From assembly GCA_964427285.1 (NCBI GenBank), contig CAYRTS010000007.1, positions 1-64,000 of the forward strand: a stretch of DNA of 64,000 nt, in the 5' to 3' direction. The DNA is from SPCO01 sp964427285 (GTDB lineage: Bacteria > Chloroflexota > Limnocylindria > Limnocylindrales > CSP1-4). Numbering within the stretch: the first letter of the stretch is position 1; every line of letters begins with the position of its first letter. The position numbers were made by a program, and so were the translations under genes. The notes beneath the pieces were generated by a model. The model worked only from the letters and a program-made list of their open reading frames with translations. It did not search any database and was not told the DNA's origin. Shown one piece after another: positions 8,307 through 16,291 of the stretch.

Positions 8307-9428
8307 GTGGGGATGGTGGGATTGGTCTGGCTCGTCCGGGCGGACCCGGGCGCTGTCGGGCTGATCTTTGCCCTGCGTGCCGGGGCGCTCCTGGTCTTCG
8401 GGATCCCGGCGGGACTCCTGGCTGACCGAGTGGATCGTCGGACCCTGATGATCGTGACGAGCGTCGCGTCGGTCGGCCTGGCGCTGCTGGTGGCGGGCGC
8501 GGCATCGGTCGCGGACCTGTCGGTCTGGGGACTCGCCCTCGCATCTCTTGGATTCGGGTCGCTGGACGCCGCCAGGATCGCGTCGTCGCAGGCGTACGCC
8601 TATGACCTCGTCGGGCCGCTCCTGGCCACGAGCGGCATCGCCCTGGTCGCGATTGCCACGCAGTTGCTGAGCGCCCTGGGGAGCGTGGCCGCCGGCCCAT
8701 TGATGGACGCGTACGGCCCGAGCGTCGTGTTTCTCGTCGTCGCCGCGACGATGGGGATCAGCACGGTGCTGCTGCTGGTCCGGTCGCCTTCCCGCGAAGC
8801 GCGCCGCAGACTCGCGGCCCCCGACCACGATCACGTTCCGCTGAGTGTTCGGGCCTCGCTGTCGCTCGTGCGGCGCAACCACCTGCTGGCACTGCTGGCG
8901 ATCACGGTCGTCGTCATCGAGATCTTCGGATTTTCGGCAATGACCCTGCAGCCCGTGTTCGCCGACCGGGTCTTCGGAACGGATGCGACGGGATTTGGCG
9001 TCATGGGTGCCGTTATGCGCCTGGGCGGGGCGGCGGCCCTGGTCGTCGTGGCGGTGTACGGCCTCCGCCTGACCCGCGGCAGCGTGCTCCTGGCCGCAGG
9101 CGCCGTGTTCGGTGGCGCGCTGATCGCGTTCGCCGTGTCACCCTCGCTGGCGGTCGCCCTGGCGCCCATCTTCGTCATCGGCGGCGCGGCCGCCGTCTGC
9201 GACTCCCTCTCGCAGTCGCTCATGCAGCGATCCGTGCGGGACAGCGAGCGCGGCGCGGCCATGGGCGTCTGGGCCTTTGGCGTTGGGTGCGGGCCGCTCG
9301 GTCATCTCGCCGTCGGGGTCGCGGCGGCGCGGGTCGGGGCGCCGGTGACGCAGCTCGTCGCGGGCGGGGCGCTCCTGCTGCTGATGGTCGGCATGGCCGC
9401 CAACCGGGCCTTGCGAACGCTCCGCTGA
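8307..9428 (+). CDS. MFS transporter (major facilitator superfamily)
   Basis: This polytopic protein has about eleven visible helices and MFS features. The loop-2/3 motif is GLLADRVDRRTL (about residue 40), and the second half holds a long central loop REARRRLAAPDHD. From the first canonical start (GTG 8307 or ATG 8313) it has 371-373 residues and lacks most of helix 1. The frame is open upstream to a CTG at 8214, two bases after the permease stop. Those extra 31 codons read like a genuine first helix (FRRRGYTGLAASTAAAAFSG). The protein may therefore start at that CTG, or the true start may be masked by a base error. Substrate unknown; a drug or metabolite efflux role is the family default. 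Confidence 0.82.
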   Translation: MGMVGLVWLVRADPGAVGLIFALRAGALLVFGIPAGLLADRVDRRTLMIVTSVASVGLALLVAGAASVADLSVWGLALASLGFGSLDAARIASSQAYAYDLVGPLLATSGIALVAIATQLLSALGSVAAGPLMDAYGPSVVFLVVAATMGISTVLLLVRSPSREARRRLAAPDHDHVPLSVRASLSLVRRNHLLALLAITVVVIEIFGFSAMTLQPVFADRVFGTDATGFGVMGAVMRLGGAAALVVVAVYGLRLTRGSVLLAAGAVFGGALIAFAVSPSLAVALAPIFVIGGAAAVCDSLSQSLMQRSVRDSERGAAMGVWAFGVGCGPLGHLAVGVAAARVGAPVTQLVAGGALLLLMVGMAANRALRTLR

Positions 9429-9431
9429 GGG

Positions 9432-10364
9432 TCAGATCAGATAACCCGGACCGGTCAGGATCCAGCGGTCCGTGGGCAGCCACGACCCGTCGGTCAGGAT
9501 CGCCAGATAGAACGTATCGATCCGTGCCCCGCGGTCGAGCAGGTGACCAACGGCGACCTTGGAGTCGAGCGGAACCAGGAGCGCGAACGCCTCGACAGCC
9601 CGGGCGGCTGCATCGTTCTCCACGACCGTGATGAGCGCGGCAAGGTCGCCTGGGTCGAGCACGGCGATCGGCCCCGCGTCATCCCCGTCTGCGGTCACGC
9701 CGTAAGCGAACCCTACGACAGCGCCCGCCCGACGCGCGATCCAGAGCGGTCGAAGTCCAGCGAGGAAGGCGTGGTCGACCGTCCGCCGATGACCAGTGAG
9801 GGCAAACTCGATTGCGCCGGCCGCCTCCAAACCGGGTCCGCCCGGATTCGAGCGGGCGATCTCGAGGTCCGTCTCCATCGCCGAGACACGCGGCCGAACG
9901 ATGAAATCGACGGCGGTCGCGCGGTGGCTGACCCCGAACCGAAGGTACAGCGCCAATGCCCTGGGATTCAGGGTGGCAACGATCGAGCGATGCCGACCGC
10001 GCCCAATCGGGTACGCCCGATCCAGAAGCCCTCTGCCGATCCCGCGAGCCTGAACGCCAGGTTCAACGAAAAGCAGCGCCAACTCGAGCATGCCGTCCCG
10101 CTCCACGGACAACGCCCAGCCGACGATGGTCCCGTCATCGTCGGTGGCCACCCAGTTCTCTGCGGCCGTCCTGACCAGATGCTCCATCCATGGACGCCTC
10201 GCGACCAGCGATGCGGCGATCCCGTCCTCGGTCGCCAAGGCTGGATCACCCATCCCGATCCGCTCGAGATAGTCAGCCAGCGAGCGCCGAAACACGCCAT
10301 ACGCCGGGGGGAAATCGGCGTCTGTGGCCCGTCTGAAGTGCACCGCCTCGGTGGCCGTTGTCAT
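9432..10364 (-). CDS. GNAT family N-acetyltransferase, tandem-domain
   Basis: This 310-residue protein has a clear N-terminal GNAT domain. Strand 4 reads LELALLFVEPGVQARGIGRGLL (about residues 92-113), which contains the acetyl-CoA pyrophosphate loop Q/RxxGxG/A. A second half (about 165-310) has weaker GNAT character. The start ATG at 10364 is well placed before HFRRATDADFPPAY, the typical first strand and helix. It ends four bases from the MFS stop on the opposite strand, so the two genes converge. The acetyl acceptor is unknown. Confidence 0.82.
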   Translation of the reverse strand: MTTATEAVHFRRATDADFPPAYGVFRRSLADYLERIGMGDPALATEDGIAASLVARRPWMEHLVRTAAENWVATDDDGTIVGWALSVERDGMLELALLFVEPGVQARGIGRGLLDRAYPIGRGRHRSIVATLNPRALALYLRFGVSHRATAVDFIVRPRVSAMETDLEIARSNPGGPGLEAAGAIEFALTGHRRTVDHAFLAGLRPLWIARRAGAVVGFAYGVTADGDDAGPIAVLDPGDLAALITVVENDAAARAVEAFALLVPLDSKVAVGHLLDRGARIDTFYLAILTDGSWLPTDRWILTGPGYLI

Positions 10365-10690
10365 GCCCTGAAGATACCCGCGTAGGTCAAGAATCGTTCT
10401 GTGGATGCGGACGCCTACCCGTTGCCCCGCAGACCACCCAGCCCGTCAGACCGCGTGGCCGGGCTGACCACTTGGCCGTCTTGGCCGGGCCGATGGGTGC
10501 AGACAGGTACGGTCAGTACCGGACCGAGCACGAGATCCTCGTGGACCATCCAGAAAACGACTCAAGAGTGTCGAATCCGCTGGAGTCTGTCCACGTTCAT
10601 GGGGATTCCGGCACTGGCCGTACCGGTGCCGCGACGAGCGCTGCCCGTGCGCGCGAACGTCGCCCCGCATGCGACCGGTGCGGCAAACGT
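10365..10690. other. Non-coding gap of 326 bp
   Basis: No frame with coding character was found here on either strand. The only structure noted is a small dyad, GGTAC-N5-GTACC at 10506-10520. The kinase gene on the minus strand ends at 10691 and the acetyltransferase starts at 10364 on the same strand, so this stretch would hold the acetyltransferase promoter. Confidence 0.5.
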
Positions 10691-13252
10691 TCAACTCTTG
10701 CGGTCGGGCTCGGGATCCGAAGGCGTCGGCGGCGTGCCCAGCATCCTGGCGACCAGGTCGAGCATCTGGCGGGAGGCCCATGGCTTTTCCAGGAAGGCAG
10801 AGCCTCGGATCTCGGTCATGTCGGCGGTGGGCCGTTCGTACCCGGAGGTGAGGATCACGCGCAGGTCCGGGCGCGCGGCGACCAGCCGACGGGCGAGGTC
10901 GCGACCGGAGCCACCGGGCATGACGATATCGGTGAACAGGAGATCGATCGTCCCCGTCACGGCCGCGATCCAGTCGGCCTCTGGCACGTCGGCCGCTTCA
11001 AGCACCGTGTACCCGGCCCGTTCGAGGAATCGGCGTGCCGGCCGCCGGACCGATTCCTCGTCTTCGACCAGCAGGATCGTGGCTGAGCCTCCGGTCTCGA
11101 GCGTGGGCGCAGCGTCGAGATGCGCGCCGGCCGCGTGGCCGGGTGGAGTCGGATCGGCCTTGGGGGCCGCATCAGCCTCGGCCTCGGCGGCGGCCGCATC
11201 AGCCGCGTCGACTTCAGCGATCGTCACCGCCGCCCTCGGGATGACCACGTGGAACGTCGAGCCGACGCCGACATTCGAGGTGACCTCGATCCGGCCACCG
11301 GCGGTCGCCAGGATCCCTTCGGAACTGGCCAGCCCGAGCCCGGTGCCGGCCCCGACCGACTTCGTCGAGAAGAACGGCTCGAAGATCCGGCTCAGGACGT
11401 GTGGCGACATCCCGGTGCCGGTGTCCGTGACCTGAAGCAGCCCGTGCTCGACGGATTGACCCGCGAGATCCATGGTGACGATCGCACCTGTCTCGATGGA
11501 CAGCGTCCCTCCGGACGGCATGGCATCCCGAGCGTTGACCACGAGGTTCAACAAAACTTGATCGAGACCGACCGCGTCCGCCAGGATCGGCACCCGGAGG
11601 CCGTGGCGAATCTGCAAGTCAATATGCTCGCCGATCATCCGCTGGAGCAACGGAGCCACGCCGTCCACCACGACGTCGAAGCTCGTGAGCCGGAACTCCG
11701 CGGGTGCATCCCGGCCGAAGGCCAGCAACTGTGCCGTTAGCGTGCTCGCCCGCGATACAGCCTCATCGATGGTCTCGAGGTTGGGACGCACCGGGCTGTC
11801 CTTGGGCAACTCATCCAGCGTGAGCTGGGCGTGTCCACCGATCGCGGTCAGCAAGTTGTTGAAGTCGTGGGCGACCCCGGCAGCCAGCTGACCAACGAGG
11901 CGCAGCCGCTCGCTGCGATTGAGCTGCTCCTCGAGGAGACGCGTGCGGCTGACGTCGCGGCCGAACGCCCAGACCAGCTCGGTGGACGCATCGGCGACGA
12001 GTCGCCAGGAGACCGGGGTCGCGGCTCGGCTCGCCCCCTGGATGGCCGATGCGCTCTCATGCGTGCCGGATTCGCGGAGGGCAGCGGTGAACACCAGGGC
12101 GAAGGCGCCGCGGTCGTCAGCTCGAAGGAACCCTGTGATCTGCGCGCCGACGACGTTTCCCGCTGGTCCCGCCACGGCCAGGGTGAAGGCGTGATTCGCC
12201 TCCCGGATCTGGGCTGTCCGATCAAGGGCGACGATGAAGTCGGCGCTATGGTCCAGGAGGCGCGCCCGCTCGTCCTTGAGATGAACGAGATCGGTCACAT
12301 CGGTCACGACCTGGAGCCGCGCCGCACGGCCTCCGTAGAGGATCGCGCGGTCCTCGACCTGTACGACGATCGGCGGTCCGACCTTGCGCAGGTGGCGAAG
12401 TTGGCTCCGCACCGGCGCATCGCCGTCCACGCGGTCGAACAGCTGGGCGAATGCAAGGTCCTGGCCAGGCGCCACGACCATGGTCTGCGACCCGGCCAGG
12501 AAATCCTCGCGTGTCCAGCCATACGCGTCGACGGCCGCCTGGTTGACGAGCAGGAACTGCAACGTTTCGGGGTCGTACGCCCACAGCGGCGTCGGCGTCG
12601 ATTCCACGAGTGTCTGCCAGGTCTCCCTGGCGGCTTTGAGCTCGGTGATGGTCGACTCTTCAGTGGCGAGCAGCGCGCGACGCCGCGACTCGGCGCGGAC
12701 GATAAATGAGATCGCAAGAGCGTCGCAGGTTCCGATTCCCGCAGCCCATCCAATCAATGTAACTTGGAGATGGGGACCTTCGATGAACCCCGACGTGATC
12801 GCCGCAACAACCGCAGCCACCCAGGCGACGACCGCATATCGCCGCAGGGCCGTAAGGCCGATTCGTGGCGCGATCAGCGTGAGCCCAACGATCGGCACCA
12901 ACGGGCCAAAGATCAGATAGGACGGGATGGTGGCCGCCAGCACCGGGCTGGCGATGATTGGGATGATGGCGAGCATCCAGACACCATAGGTCTGGCGCCC
13001 GGTGCGAGCGAGCCCCCAGGCGATCAGCGTCGCTGCGACGGCCGCGATCGATGGGAGCACCGTCGTCATCGCATCCGGAATTGCGATTCCGGCCGCGATC
13101 GAAATGATGGCCTGGGCGACCAACAGGGCGAGGAGCGCCGCGAGCACGATCGCAGTGACCAGGAGGTCACGCTGGAGCATCCCGAAATCACGGGAGTCAC
13201 CCGGGCCCACCTGGACTCGCGTCGGAGGGATAGCCGGTCGAGAGTTCGTCAT
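10691..13252 (-). CDS. Membrane hybrid histidine kinase with PAS domains and C-terminal receiver
   Basis: 853 residues from the ATG at 13252, chosen because the codons upstream are a low-complexity Arg/Gly stretch. Order: about six transmembrane helices (28-185), PAS domain 1 (about 208-320), PAS domain 2 (about 330-435), a histidine phosphoacceptor domain with GVAHDFNNLL (His462), and a HATPase with the N box NLVVNARDAM and G boxes DTGTGMS and GTGLGLAS. After an Ala/Pro linker (675-722) comes a receiver with phosphoacceptor Asp775 (LLFTDIVMPG), Thr802 and Lys823. The His-box is of the HDFNN type seen in oxygen- and light-sensing PAS kinases. The stimulus is unknown and no dedicated regulator gene lies beside it. 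Confidence 0.92.
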   Translation of the reverse strand: MTNSRPAIPPTRVQVGPGDSRDFGMLQRDLLVTAIVLAALLALLVAQAIISIAAGIAIPDAMTTVLPSIAAVAATLIAWGLARTGRQTYGVWMLAIIPIIASPVLAATIPSYLIFGPLVPIVGLTLIAPRIGLTALRRYAVVAWVAAVVAAITSGFIEGPHLQVTLIGWAAGIGTCDALAISFIVRAESRRRALLATEESTITELKAARETWQTLVESTPTPLWAYDPETLQFLLVNQAAVDAYGWTREDFLAGSQTMVVAPGQDLAFAQLFDRVDGDAPVRSQLRHLRKVGPPIVVQVEDRAILYGGRAARLQVVTDVTDLVHLKDERARLLDHSADFIVALDRTAQIREANHAFTLAVAGPAGNVVGAQITGFLRADDRGAFALVFTAALRESGTHESASAIQGASRAATPVSWRLVADASTELVWAFGRDVSRTRLLEEQLNRSERLRLVGQLAAGVAHDFNNLLTAIGGHAQLTLDELPKDSPVRPNLETIDEAVSRASTLTAQLLAFGRDAPAEFRLTSFDVVVDGVAPLLQRMIGEHIDLQIRHGLRVPILADAVGLDQVLLNLVVNARDAMPSGGTLSIETGAIVTMDLAGQSVEHGLLQVTDTGTGMSPHVLSRIFEPFFSTKSVGAGTGLGLASSEGILATAGGRIEVTSNVGVGSTFHVVIPRAAVTIAEVDAADAAAAEAEADAAPKADPTPPGHAAGAHLDAAPTLETGGSATILLVEDEESVRRPARRFLERAGYTVLEAADVPEADWIAAVTGTIDLLFTDIVMPGGSGRDLARRLVAARPDLRVILTSGYERPTADMTEIRGSAFLEKPWASRQMLDLVARMLGTPPTPSDPEPDRKS

Positions 13253-13430
13253 CGATCGCCGGTCGCAAGATTGCGGCCTGGACGTGCTGTCATGCGCAGG
13301 GCTCAAACCTCGGTTGCGTCGGCCGAATCGACGGGCGCGGCCGTATTGGGACTGTCCGATGGTACCGCGCCGGCTGTGCGATCCGCCGGTACCCATTCGC
13401 GGGGGGGGGCGCAATCACGGACCCCACAGG

Positions 13431-13546
13431 CCCGCGCCGCCCTCGTCAGCCCGCGCCGCCCTCGTTGGCCCGCGGCGCCCTCGTTGGCCCGCGCCGCCCT
13501 CGTTGGCCCGCGGCGCCCGCGCCGCCCTCGTCAGCCCGCGCCGCCC
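13431..13546. repeat. 19-bp tandem repeat (about six units)
   Basis: A minisatellite of a 19-bp unit, consensus CCCGCGSCGCCCTCGTYRG, with five full units (13431-13506 and 13516-13534), one 9-bp partial and a final 12-bp partial. Units alternate between CGTTGG and CGTCAG endings. It lies between the promoter of the hybrid kinase and the tRNA terminator. A run of nine G residues at 13401-13409 lies 21 bp before it. Nothing suggests it is translated. Confidence 0.85.
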
Positions 13547-13553
13547 AAAGGAA

Positions 13554-13581
13554 GAACCCCGGGTGGTCGGGCCCGGGGTTC
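13554..13581 (-). terminator. Strong hairpin downstream of initiator tRNA
   Basis: GAACCCCGGG (13554-13563) and CCCGGGGTTC (13572-13581) form a perfect 10-bp stem with an 8-base loop. It starts 14 bp beyond the tRNA 3' end in the tRNA's direction of transcription. No T-run follows, as is common in GC-rich genomes. Confidence 0.65.
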
Positions 13582-13595
13582 AAGGTGCAGGCGAT

Positions 13596-13670
13596 TGGTT
13601 GCGGGGGTCGGATTCGAACCGACGACCTTCGGGTTATGAGCCCGACGAGCTGCCGCTGCTCCACCCCGCC
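13596..13670 (-). tRNA. Initiator tRNA-fMet (CAT)
   Basis: The minus strand folds as a 75-nt tRNA with anticodon CAT and encoded CCA at 13596-13598. Two hallmarks mark it as the initiator. Positions 1 and 72 do not form a Watson-Crick pair (G-A here), and the anticodon stem has three consecutive G-C pairs (GGG/CCC). The T-arm GTCGG-TTCGAAT-CCGAC is intact. The D-loop is two bases shorter than in E. coli fMet. Confidence 0.96.
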
Positions 13671-13700
13671 TGCGTACGGTAGTCGCTGAGTCCGGTTCGG

Positions 13701-15089
13701 TCAAACGCCATCAACGCCATCAGCGCTGTTAACGCCGGCAGGCGATGCCGCTGCTGCCCCGCGCCCGCGGAGCCGTTGGCCGCCGATCAGCAGCCCGAGG
13801 ACCAGGCTGCCGGCCAGGACGGCGCTGAAGACATAGAACGGATACACCAGGTTCACGCCCGCGAGGACGCCGGCCACCAGCGACGACACGACGAACCCAA
13901 GGGTGCCGGCCGCGCCAAAGATCCCCTGTGCCGTCGACGATCGGCCCGGGGGCGAGTTCGCAGCCACCATCGCGTACAGCGCCGGATTGAGCAGGGCGAA
14001 CCCGGTTGCCTCGACCAGGATCAGCGGCACGGCCATGTTCGGGTCCGTAAGCCGCGGATAGAGGAGTCCGACGCAGATCGGCAGGATGGATCCAATCACG
14101 ATGAAGCCGAACGACCCGCGTCGATCGACGAGCCGCCCGGCGATCGGAGACAGGATCAGAATCGGCAGTCCGAACAACGCGAACGTGAGCCCGATCAGTC
14201 CCAGCCCGGCACCGAGCCCCTGGAGGAACAAGCTCCAGATGACGTCGTAGGTGCCGGCCGCATAGTTGCCTCCGATATTGATCACCAGCGCCGCGATCAA
14301 GCCACGGTTGAGCAGCCGCATGGAGGAGCTCGGGTTACCGGCGCTTCGCTGGTCGGCGGCCATGGCGCGGTCGGCAACGATGTCGCCGGCAACATCCTCC
14401 GCCGCTCGTCGCGCGATCGACGGCGAATCCGGCGGGAATTCTGTCGGATCGAGCGACGGTGCTGGATGCGTCCGGGGACCACTCTCGCGCAGGAGCAGGG
14501 CGATCGGGATCGCCGCGACCATCGCGGCGACCCCGCTGAACACGAACACAAAGCCGAACCCGCCGAGTTGATCGGCACCGATCGCACCGATCGCGGGCCC
14601 GAGCAGCAGGCCACCCATCTGCGCGGCGCCGTACAGGCCAAAAGCCTCGCCGCGCCGATCGGCCGGGGTCGCGTCTGTTACGTAGCCGCGCGCGGCCGGG
14701 TCGAAGATCGAGGTCGCGAGGCCGACTGCCGCGCGCAATACGATGAACGCCACGGGTCCCGTGATGGCCAACGGCAGGATCGTGAAGACCCCCGCGAGCA
14801 GCAGGCCGGTCACCATCAGCGGCACCCGCGCGGTTCTGTCGGCCAGCCAGCCAAAGATCGGCTCACCGACGAGGCGCGCCGCCGGCCACGCCGCGACGAC
14901 CACGCCGAGCGTCGCGAGGTCCACGCCCTGATCGACAAAATAGAGCGGCAGGACGGGAAGCAGGCCCCCGAATCCGAGCCACAGGATGAACTCGGCCAGG
15001 AACAGCGGCGCGATGCGGCCCCACCGCGCGCGCCACGCGGCGAACCTGCTGGGCGGGGAGAACGGCGCGGACGGCGCGGCTTGGTTCAT
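13701..15089 (-). CDS. MFS transporter
   Basis: 462 residues and twelve predicted helices. The loop 2/3 motif GEPIFGWLADRTARVPL (about residue 78) is the conserved MFS A-type motif, and AGRLVDRRGS repeats it in the second half. A central hydrophilic loop of about 75 residues separates the two six-helix bundles. The ATG at 15089 leaves a short polar N-terminus before helix 1 (APLFLAEFILWLGFGGLLPV). A tandem repeat lies directly upstream in the promoter region. The family fits multidrug or metabolite efflux, with no specific substrate indicated. Confidence 0.9.
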   Translation of the reverse strand: MNQAAPSAPFSPPSRFAAWRARWGRIAPLFLAEFILWLGFGGLLPVLPLYFVDQGVDLATLGVVVAAWPAARLVGEPIFGWLADRTARVPLMVTGLLLAGVFTILPLAITGPVAFIVLRAAVGLATSIFDPAARGYVTDATPADRRGEAFGLYGAAQMGGLLLGPAIGAIGADQLGGFGFVFVFSGVAAMVAAIPIALLLRESGPRTHPAPSLDPTEFPPDSPSIARRAAEDVAGDIVADRAMAADQRSAGNPSSSMRLLNRGLIAALVINIGGNYAAGTYDVIWSLFLQGLGAGLGLIGLTFALFGLPILILSPIAGRLVDRRGSFGFIVIGSILPICVGLLYPRLTDPNMAVPLILVEATGFALLNPALYAMVAANSPPGRSSTAQGIFGAAGTLGFVVSSLVAGVLAGVNLVYPFYVFSAVLAGSLVLGLLIGGQRLRGRGAAAASPAGVNSADGVDGV

Positions 15090-15098
15090 CGGTGGAGC

Positions 15099-15166
15099 GT
15101 AGCGTGCGCGGCGTGCGTAGCGTGCGCGGCGTGCGTAGCGTGCGCGGCGTGCGCGGCGTGCGTAGC
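15099..15166. repeat. 18-bp tandem repeat in a divergent promoter region
   Basis: Three perfect head-to-tail copies of GTAGCGTGCGCGGCGTGC (15099-15152), then a 9-bp partial copy and a 5-bp start of another. It begins 10 bp upstream of the MFS start and ends 56 bp before the GTG of the small membrane protein on the other strand. Any change in copy number would alter the spacing of both promoters. Confidence 0.88.
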
Positions 15167-15221
15167 TCGGCCAGGATCCGCGCGGCACGACGCGCGAGCC
15201 ACGAGCCCTATCATTCGTGCG

Positions 15222-15542
15222 GTGAACCTGTCGCCCGCCATTCTCGCCCTCGGACTGGCCCTCGCGCTCATCGTCCTGCTGCCCGCTCGACGGCTTCAGC
15301 TCGCCGGTCTGACGGCGCGATCGATCGGGCTCTATGCGCTCGCGCTCTGGTTGCTTGGAGCCATCGTTGCCATCCGCCCGGGCTCGACGCGCCTGCTCAT
15401 CCCCATCCTTCTGATCGCCTACCTGGCGCCGTTCGTCGCGGCCCCCGATCGCATCGCACGCGTCCTCCGGCGCGGTGGCCGACACGATCCACCCCCACCG
15501 CCGATCAAGAACGTCACGCCGCCCGCTGAGCGCCTCGACTGA
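15222..15542 (+). CDS. Small membrane protein of unknown function
   Basis: 106 residues from the GTG at 15222. There are three hydrophobic helices (about 4-20, 33-51 and 56-72) and a basic Pro-rich cytoplasmic tail (RRGGRHDPPPPP). The hydrophobic pattern with few charges until the tail is unlikely to arise by chance. I do not recognise a family. It is divergent from the MFS gene and ends 23 bp before the toxin gene on the opposite strand. Confidence 0.6.
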   Translation: MNLSPAILALGLALALIVLLPARRLQLAGLTARSIGLYALALWLLGAIVAIRPGSTRLLIPILLIAYLAPFVAAPDRIARVLRRGGRHDPPPPPIKNVTPPAERLD

Positions 15543-15565
15543 CCGGGTTCACCGCGACCCTGCCT

Positions 15566-15964
15566 TCAGACCCGCAGTTCCTCGAACCCCGCCGCGCTGA
15601 AGTCGCCATCGAACGCTAACGCGCTGCTGATCCGCAGGGATCGCATCAGGGCAAAGCTTGTCGCGTCCACGAACGAATATTCCCGTTCGTCGTGCCGCCG
15701 AAGCCAGCGCAGCACTTCGACCTCCAGTTCCTCCTTCACGAACAGGACCTCGGCGCGACGAGTCCGATCCAGTCCGTCAAGGAATGCTGCGGCCGCCGCG
15801 TGTCCGTGTCGCCGCCGAATGAACGTCCAGGTTTCGCCGCGAACATGGGTCGAGGTCACCAACGGCTCCCTGGCGTGCGTCTGCAGCAGGCGTCGCGCCT
15901 CTCCGTGTCGCGCATCCTGCTTCGCCGTCACGGCGATCCAGAACGAGGTGTCGACGAAGATCAC
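15566..15964 (-). CDS. PIN-domain ribonuclease toxin, VapC-like
   Basis: 132 residues with the PIN fold acidic residues: Asp4 in MIFVDTSFWIA, Glu in RGETW (about 44), Asp in FVDATSFALM (about 99) and Asp near FDGDF (about 119). PIN toxins cleave tRNA or rRNA. The GTG start overlaps the antitoxin stop by four bases (GTGA), the usual arrangement in which antitoxin is made first. Confidence 0.88.
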   Translation of the reverse strand: MIFVDTSFWIAVTAKQDARHGEARRLLQTHAREPLVTSTHVRGETWTFIRRRHGHAAAAAFLDGLDRTRRAEVLFVKEELEVEVLRWLRRHDEREYSFVDATSFALMRSLRISSALAFDGDFSAAGFEELRV

Positions 15965-16197
15965 CGATCGCGACGCGCGGGGTAGACCACGTCATCGACG
16001 CGAGCCGAGTCGTCGGCGGCACCATCGACCAGCCCGACCAGGCTCCAGAGGGGATCGTGCTCGATCGGGGCGAGCGGCATCAAGCGTTCACGCACGTACC
16101 GTCGGATCAACGCCGCCTTTGACGCGCCCTCATCCCGCGCCTGGCGCTCAAGGCTTTCATCGAGGTCTTCGTCGATCATGATCTGCAGTCGCTTCAT
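15961..16197 (-). CDS. Ribbon-helix-helix antitoxin, VapB-like
   Basis: 78 residues. The N-terminus MKRLQIMIDEDLDESLERQA has the beta strand and helix A of a CopG/RHH DNA-binding domain, followed by EGASKAALIRRYVRERL (helix B). The C-terminal half is acidic and would wrap the toxin. The ATG at 16197 lies only six bases from a good -10 box, so the message may be leaderless. Confidence 0.85.
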   Translation of the reverse strand: MKRLQIMIDEDLDESLERQARDEGASKAALIRRYVRERLMPLAPIEHDPLWSLVGLVDGAADDSARVDDVVYPARRDR

Positions 16198-16203
16198 GCC
16201 GTG

Positions 16204-16237
16204 AGTATACAGCAGGCATATTGTGTAGGTGTCACAC
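16204..16237 (-). promoter_or_regulatory. Promoter and palindrome of the toxin-antitoxin pair
   Basis: On the minus strand TATACT (16204-16209) is a near-consensus -10 element six bases before the antitoxin ATG, so transcription would begin at or near the start codon. A GTGT-C-ACAC palindrome at 16229-16237 overlaps the expected -35 region, which itself is poor (TGACAC at 19-bp spacing). Autorepression through this palindrome by the RHH antitoxin is plausible. Confidence 0.5.
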
Positions 16238-16291
16238 TTGCCTGGTGGGCGCCGGACCGCGCCGGACCGCCCCTGGCCGCATCATGGCTGG

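Noticed and set aside
13401..13409. Nine-G run as a phase-variation switch
   Set aside because: It is outside any gene, about 150 bp upstream of the kinase start, with no promoter seen across it.
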